A stretch of 64,000 nucleotides of DNA. Source: Verrucomicrobiota bacterium (GTDB lineage: Bacteria > Verrucomicrobiota > Kiritimatiellia > SS1-B-03-39 > UBA6053). Made by a program: the position numbers and the translations under genes. Every line of letters begins with the position of its first letter. The first letter of the stretch is position 1. Shown piece after piece: positions 59,474-64,000 of this stretch. The notes under the pieces were generated by a model. The model was not told where the DNA came from. It was given only the letters and a program-made list of their open reading frames with translations, and searched no databases. The stretch spans positions 1-64,000 of the forward strand of contig JAFIGD010000021.1 in the NCBI GenBank assembly GCA_020831625.1, written 5' to 3'.

Positions 59474-60763
59474 TCAATCCTCCATGGAGAACTCATTAAC
59501 ATCCCCGATCTCCCATGCCGCCTGACCGGGGGAGACGGTGTGCAGCGTCAGCGAATCCCCGTTGCGGACGCGCAGGGCGGGGGTGTCGGGGTGATGGTTC
59601 TGCAAACGGACGTTTTCCAGGCGCAGGGTGCCGAAGCGCTGGATGTCGATCACGGGCTGTGCGGGTCCGTCCTGACTCAGGCTGATGGACATGTTTTCCA
59701 AGTGGAGGTGAAGGTTTCTTTCCTCGTCGCCGATGATTCGGATCGGTTGACGGACCTCTGTTGCTTTAATGATTTTGAAGCGAAGGTTTTTTGCCGGTTG
59801 ACCTTGTTGCCACAGTCCCCGGGCATGATTGTAGGCGTACACAGCTCCGACTTGATCCATGGTGCAGTTTTCGATCAGCCAATGGTCGCTGGGGAGTTGG
59901 GGATTCCGGTCCCTGGGGGAAAAATGAACGAAGGCGGCCCCCATGGTATAACGCGGGTTTCCCCGTCGAACGGTGACAAGGTGCGGAAACTCGCCGGGTC
60001 CTTGAAAATGGCAGTCGGCCACGTGAAGGTGTACCGCTCCAAGTCGGAAGGCGTTGCATGCGGTGTTGAAGCGGGAGTTTTTGACGGTCACATGTTTGTT
60101 GTCGGTTCCCGCTATACAATCGTCGCCGGTTCGAAAATCGCCGTTGAGAATGGAGACGTTTTGACATGCCTGAATGTGCACGCCGTCATGCCCGCCGAGC
60201 ACGGTGACGTCCTGTATGGAAATGGTTTCGCAATCCCGGAACAACATGGCGTAATTGCCCGAGTTCCGGAAGGTGATTCCTTCAATGCGGATGTTCCGGC
60301 TGTCGCGAAGGTGAACGATATGCGGGCCCCGGAATCCTTCTTCTCCGCCGGGGCGGCCCACGTTTTGGCCGTCGATCACGCCTTCTCCGAGGATCCCGGT
60401 GTTTTGGATGCCGTCGCCGCGCACGAGGGCGGAGATCCACCCTTCGTCCCGGTACTCCTCCCAGTCTTCCGCCCCACGCAACACGGTGTTTTCGGAGAGG
60501 TGAAGATAGACATCGTCCCGGAGGACCAGTCTGGAGACCACAAATTCGCCGTCCGGGAACGTCACAAGCCCTCCGCCATTCGCTGCGGCGGTATCAATCG
60601 CTTTTTGAATCGCCTCGGTTTGATTGGTGTTCACGTCGGAAACGGCTCCGAAGTCTGTGATGTTCAAGGGCTCCGGGGGGATCTCCGGGTGAGCCATGCC
60701 CGCCAGCAGCAGGGTGACCCGCAAGAGCGTTTTTGGAAACGCAAGAAGGTTATTGCGCCACAC
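59474..60763 (-). CDS. Secreted GH28-like beta-helix protein
   Basis: A 429-residue protein starting with GTG; the signal-like segment is AFPKTLLRVTLLLAGMAH. It has the beta-helix start INITDFGAVSDVNTNQTEA-like pattern (residues about 34-52) and GH28-type Asp blocks HDGVHIQAC and RTGDDCIAG; the GHG site is not clear. The start overlaps the end of the coiled-coil gene by 14 bp, so it may be coupled to the ExbD-type operon. No ribosome site. Confidence 0.75.
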   Translation of the reverse strand: MWRNNLLAFPKTLLRVTLLLAGMAHPEIPPEPLNITDFGAVSDVNTNQTEAIQKAIDTAAANGGGLVTFPDGEFVVSRLVLRDDVYLHLSENTVLRGAEDWEEYRDEGWISALVRGDGIQNTGILGEGVIDGQNVGRPGGEEGFRGPHIVHLRDSRNIRIEGITFRNSGNYAMLFRDCETISIQDVTVLGGHDGVHIQACQNVSILNGDFRTGDDCIAGTDNKHVTVKNSRFNTACNAFRLGAVHLHVADCHFQGPGEFPHLVTVRRGNPRYTMGAAFVHFSPRDRNPQLPSDHWLIENCTMDQVGAVYAYNHARGLWQQGQPAKNLRFKIIKATEVRQPIRIIGDEERNLHLHLENMSISLSQDGPAQPVIDIQRFGTLRLENVRLQNHHPDTPALRVRNGDSLTLHTVSPGQAAWEIGDVNEFSMED

Positions 60764-62750
60764 GATGCTGGATCTGATGCCCCTCCAGGGCGTCGGGGGG
60801 GGTAATAAGGAAGCTGAATTCGCAGTCCCGCGGGCCGTTGTCGACGCGAACGAGGATGGTGTTATAGCCCTGTTTGAACCAGACGCGGACGAGGGATTCG
60901 TCGATGCGCCAGGGCGCCAGACCGGTGTCGGTGGCGACGTGAAAGCCGTTGATCCAGACTTTGCCAGCGTCGTCGGTGGCCACCGCGACGATCATTTCCC
61001 CGGGCTGTTCGAAGTAGATTTCGGTAAAGGCGTAGTAGGCGGCGCTTTCCCGGGAATCGGGAACCACAACTCGGGGGCCGTCACTCTGGGTGAACTGCCA
61101 GCGGAGCGGGCGGGGTTGTCCGACGGTAAAGCCGCGGTCTATGCCCCGGCGGCGGTCACCGGCAGCCTGGGCTTCGTTGTACACCATACCGGGATAGACG
61201 GCGTCGAAATCGATTTCCTGTTCCGGGGGCAGGGCGGGGAAGGTGGTGAGGTCGTGGCTGTTCCAGGGGCCGATGACGTACCAGGTGTCAATGTACAGCC
61301 AGCCTTTGCGGGGGGAGTCGGCGCTGAACCGGCGCCCGGGCAGGGCGTTGAGCACGGATTCCGGCGGGAGTTCGCTGGCCCGGCGGACCGCGGGTTGGTC
61401 GGCACTGCGCACGGCGCTTTCGCCTTCGGCCGCAGCCTGTCCGCCCTCCTGTCCGCCGTCGCCCATGGCCTGGCGCATGAGTCCGGCCACGTCGGTGAAC
61501 CGTCTGCGGGACTGCGCCTGTTGGCTCAGTTGGCGTTCGGCGAAGAGGCGGTTGGCATCCACGGGGCGTTCCTCCGTCCGTGCGCCGCGCTCCTCGACCT
61601 GGCCGAGGCGGTGGCGGGCGGTGCCGGCGATTTCCCGGATTTGGCGTTCGGCCTCGTCCATGGCCCGGGTGCGTTCCCGGATCTGCTCGTGTCCGGAGGC
61701 GGGGCCCTCCGCGGGATGTTCCAGTCCCGCGAAAGGATTGGGGCGTTCCCGCACCTCGGTGGGCATTACCCGGTCACGCGCGACATCGGGCGACACATTG
61801 GCGCTTTGGGCGTATTTGGCGCTCCGGACTTCGTCATAGGCCCCGGCAATGCGTTTTTCCAGCTCGGTGGCGGCGGTGTGGGCTTCTTCCAAACCGGGGC
61901 TGTGCTCGCCCCGAACGATGCGCTGGGTGAGGTCGCTCAGCGGTTCGGACTCCGGGAGAGGCGGGGCTTCAGCCACCTGCCCCCGGGCGGCCTCAACTTC
62001 CGAGAGCGCCTCCAACATGCGGTTTGCGGCGTCCCCGGTCTGCTGCGCCCGTGAAGCGGTGATGCGGTCCGGACCGGTGTTGTTCACCTGCCCGACCCGT
62101 TCCAGGGTTTCCCTGCCGATGGATTCCAGCGCGTCGATCACCCTCTGGGGAGGGGCCTGGTTGCTCAGGGCTCCGGCCTGTTCCCGTGTTTGTTCGGAAA
62201 GTGTCCGCACGGCTTCCGACTGTTCCGCCTGGCGTTGACGCTCCCGGGCTTCCGCCTGCGTTTCCGCGCGGACGTTCAGGCGCAGGGCCAGGGCCGTCTG
62301 ACGCTGCTGGAGGTCGACCACCGCCTCCTGCAGGCGTTCCGCCGCGTCCCGTTCGGGTTGGGTTTTGAATTGCTCGTGGTGCTTTTCCCATTCCTCCTGT
62401 CGGCGTTCCTCCAATTGCGTGTGAATCTCATACAGCTCCCGAACCCGGTCCATGCCGCGGTGGGTTTTTTCCCGCTCCAGGCGGTCCAATATTTGTTCCC
62501 GGGTCCGTTCGTCTATCGGGGTCCGCTCCCGTCTGCGTTCCATGCGCTCCTCAACTTCCCCGCGCTTCCGCTCCAATTCGGCGGCGGCCTCGGGGTCATC
62601 CTCCTGCAGAATAAACTCCATGGTGCGTTGCCGCAGCCCGGGGTTCGCCCAAAGCAGGGCCATCAGACTGAGGTTAATCAGCAAGGACAGACCCCAGGCG
62701 ATCGTAGTGGGACCGGGGCGCCGTGAAGGCGCGGAAGAGAGACGGGTCAT
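60750..62750 (-). CDS. Membrane-anchored coiled-coil protein with beta-sandwich C-terminus
   Basis: 666 residues. One N-terminal membrane helix (about 17-36), then a long Glu/Gln/Arg-rich coiled coil (about 50-400), then a beta-sandwich (about 480-660; LYIDTWYVIGPWNSHDL, DDAGKVWINGF). The C-terminal part resembles PA14/galactose-binding-like sandwiches. It starts at ATGA overlapping the previous stop. Its position after ExbD-like genes suggests that it spans the periplasm and links an energy-transducing complex to the wall or outer membrane; that is inference. Confidence 0.7.
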   Translation of the reverse strand: MTRLSSAPSRRPGPTTIAWGLSLLINLSLMALLWANPGLRQRTMEFILQEDDPEAAAELERKRGEVEERMERRRERTPIDERTREQILDRLEREKTHRGMDRVRELYEIHTQLEERRQEEWEKHHEQFKTQPERDAAERLQEAVVDLQQRQTALALRLNVRAETQAEARERQRQAEQSEAVRTLSEQTREQAGALSNQAPPQRVIDALESIGRETLERVGQVNNTGPDRITASRAQQTGDAANRMLEALSEVEAARGQVAEAPPLPESEPLSDLTQRIVRGEHSPGLEEAHTAATELEKRIAGAYDEVRSAKYAQSANVSPDVARDRVMPTEVRERPNPFAGLEHPAEGPASGHEQIRERTRAMDEAERQIREIAGTARHRLGQVEERGARTEERPVDANRLFAERQLSQQAQSRRRFTDVAGLMRQAMGDGGQEGGQAAAEGESAVRSADQPAVRRASELPPESVLNALPGRRFSADSPRKGWLYIDTWYVIGPWNSHDLTTFPALPPEQEIDFDAVYPGMVYNEAQAAGDRRRGIDRGFTVGQPRPLRWQFTQSDGPRVVVPDSRESAAYYAFTEIYFEQPGEMIVAVATDDAGKVWINGFHVATDTGLAPWRIDESLVRVWFKQGYNTILVRVDNGPRDCEFSFLITPPDALEGHQIQHRVAQ

Positions 62751-63547
62751 GGTGTATTTCCTTCAATACGGATGCGGTTGACGGCAGAAATCCCGAAATG
62801 ACCTCTGGCGCGGCCGCGCAGTTCGAAATAGAGTTTTTCGGACTGGAGGAGGGCCTTGTCTTGAATGGGGTCGAAGACGAAGGCGGTGACCCGCCGGGGG
62901 GCGTCCCCGCCTTCGGGGCCCAGATCGAAGACCGTGAGGGTGAGCTGCAGGGTTTTTTTCACGGGGTCGGCGGTCCAGACCGCCTGCCAGCGCAGCCAGC
63001 GGCGGGTGCCGGGACCGTTTCCGTCCTGATCCACAAAGAGACTTGCGGGATGCCAGATGTAGGGCGTGTTGCGGGGCGCGCGAATGGTGTATTCGCTTTC
63101 CTCCCCGAAACTTTCGACGAGATACGCGATTTGGAAGTAGAGGCCCGGATCCTGGCGGCCTTCGGCGTCCGGTTCCGGACGCAGCGAAGCGCTAAAGGCC
63201 ACATGGTAATCCGGGCCGGTCCGCCAGTTGATCCCCAGTTGGCTGTCGAGGGTGATCGTGATGATTTCATGATTTTGAAAACCGGGAATGCCTGTTTTGT
63301 GACTTGCGCCGGTGTCCTGTCCGCCGGGTGCCTGCAAATGCGTGCCCACACGCCAATGGTTTCCGGCGATGGTCTGCACATTGAAATCCCGCTCGAACCG
63401 GTGCTGATTCGCATAAACGGCGCTGGGACCGAAATCAAAGGCCGCAAGCCTTTCTTCGGCCGACAACGCGCCGCCGGTCAGCAGAGCCGCCAGAATGAGT
63501 CCGGGGGATGTGGCCCCCATGCGGAAAAAAACGGGTTTAGCGTCCAT
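62747..63547 (-). CDS. Secreted protein of unknown function (ExbD operon)
   Basis: 266 residues with a signal peptide (PGLILAALLTGGALSAEE). The rest is probably a jelly-roll sandwich (AAFDFGPSAVYANQ, WHPASLFVDQDGNG, ELRGRARGHFGIS), possibly sugar-binding. The start at 63547 lies within the end of exbD (11-bp overlap); 63556 is an alternative. It overlaps the next gene by 4 bp. Confidence 0.65.
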   Translation of the reverse strand: MDAKPVFFRMGATSPGLILAALLTGGALSAEERLAAFDFGPSAVYANQHRFERDFNVQTIAGNHWRVGTHLQAPGGQDTGASHKTGIPGFQNHEIITITLDSQLGINWRTGPDYHVAFSASLRPEPDAEGRQDPGLYFQIAYLVESFGEESEYTIRAPRNTPYIWHPASLFVDQDGNGPGTRRWLRWQAVWTADPVKKTLQLTLTVFDLGPEGGDAPRRVTAFVFDPIQDKALLQSEKLYFELRGRARGHFGISAVNRIRIEGNTP

Positions 63548-63956
63548 AACTTTCATCGTAGGTTCGAATGCCGACATTGTAAAGGCCCCGGAATTGACAG
63601 GCGTCCACCACTTCCACCACCGCGTGGGCGGGGGTGTCGCGGTCGATGTCCAGCCGGATTTGACGGCCCGGGCTTTCCTCCGCGAGACGGCGGAGCTGCG
63701 TGTGAAGGTTGTTGCGGGTTGAGGGGGTTCCCTCAATAAAAAGATTGCCGGCCGCGTCGATGGCGATGACAAAGCGATGATCGTCAAACGGGAGGCGCTC
63801 TGCTGAAATGGATTCCGGCAGTTCGATGTCCACGTCTTTGTCCTCCTTGCGCATCATGGTGGCGACCAGGAAAAAAACCAGCAGCAGGAACACCGCGTCG
63901 ATCAGGGGGGTCAGCGAAACTTCAAAGTCTTCCTCGCGTTGTTTTTTCAGTTTCAC
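63537..63956 (-). CDS. exbD: ExbD/TolR-family biopolymer transport protein
   Basis: A 139-residue protein. One N-terminal membrane helix with the conserved Asp (SLTPLIDAVFLLLVFFLVAT) followed by a periplasmic domain with IRLDIDRDTP. It works with an ExbB/TolQ proton channel. Starts with GTG, whose GTGA overlaps the previous gene. ExbB is not in the window. Confidence 0.93.
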   Translation of the reverse strand: MKLKKQREEDFEVSLTPLIDAVFLLLVFFLVATMMRKEDKDVDIELPESISAERLPFDDHRFVIAIDAAGNLFIEGTPSTRNNLHTQLRRLAEESPGRQIRLDIDRDTPAHAVVEVVDACQFRGLYNVGIRTYDESYGR

Positions 63957-64000
63957 GGGCTCCGCTCCCGGGTATGCACGGAGACATGGGGGAATCCGAT
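63953..64000 (-). CDS. 3' end of another gene, likely ExbD-like (partial)
   Basis: Only the last 15 residues are in the window, ending in GFPHVSVHTRERSP. G-F-x-x-V-x-x-x-T at the C-terminus is typical for ExbD proteins, so this would be a second ExbD paralog. It overlaps exbD by 4 bp (GTGA). Confidence 0.5.
   Translation of the reverse strand: MGFPHVSVHTRERSP

Overview
The window looks like a chromosomal segment of a GC-rich, polysaccharide-degrading bacterium of the PVC superphylum, most likely Verrucomicrobiota or Kiritimatiellota. The grounds are a PEP-CTERM anchored secreted protein, a secretin/pilin-like protein resembling Verru_Chthon cassette protein A, FAD_oxidored proteins beside a Cys-type sulfatase, a sigma-70 with a long Lys/Ala-rich tail, and intergenic tandem repeats of the kind seen in these genomes. 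The assignment is inferred from gene content, not from a marker phylogeny.

Positions 1-19000 are mostly housekeeping. They hold ileS (eukaryote-like type 2), galM, the miaB-comF pair, a secreted C39-like protease, apbE, the rpoD-mnmA pair, an M29-like aminopeptidase coupled to an OvoA-C-like methyltransferase, an IscA-type Fe-S carrier operon and a secreted TraB-like protein. The gaps here carry hexamer and heptamer tandem arrays and dispersed repeats.

Positions 19000-61000 form a long carbohydrate-degradation region. It contains a sulfatase, two FAD-dependent oxidoreductases (one a double-module fusion with HEAT-like repeats), a very large secreted clan-A-like glycosidase, a GH94 phosphorylase, a sugar-phosphate isomerase-like TIM barrel, three GH28-like beta-helix proteins, a GH51-like arabinofuranosidase, a GH2 beta-galactosidase, a GH43 enzyme, two pectate-lyase-3-like proteins, a broken GH29 fucosidase, another secreted beta-helix protein and six golvesin-type repeats. 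Secreted enzymes (signal peptides) probably cut the polymer outside, while GH94, GH2/GH28, GH43 and the isomerase, which lack signal peptides, finish it inside. The likely target is a pectin- or rhamnogalacturonan-like, possibly sulfated and fucosylated polysaccharide; this is an inference. Genes are often divergent, with AT-rich gaps that share a recurrent element. A VapBC pair sits in the middle. No sugar transporter or transcription regulator is visible.

The last 4 kb (60750-64000, minus strand) is the end of an ExbD/TolR-type operon: two ExbD-like proteins, a secreted protein, and a membrane-anchored coiled-coil protein, all overlapping, running into a secreted GH28-like gene.

The most unusual signals are a twin-palindrome element present three times, twice inside genes in the same reading frame and with 31-32 bp between its two hairpins; the shared upstream element; duplicated gene fragments that show recent local duplication and decay; and a 135-bp golvesin-repeat tract that is almost identical in two neighbouring genes.
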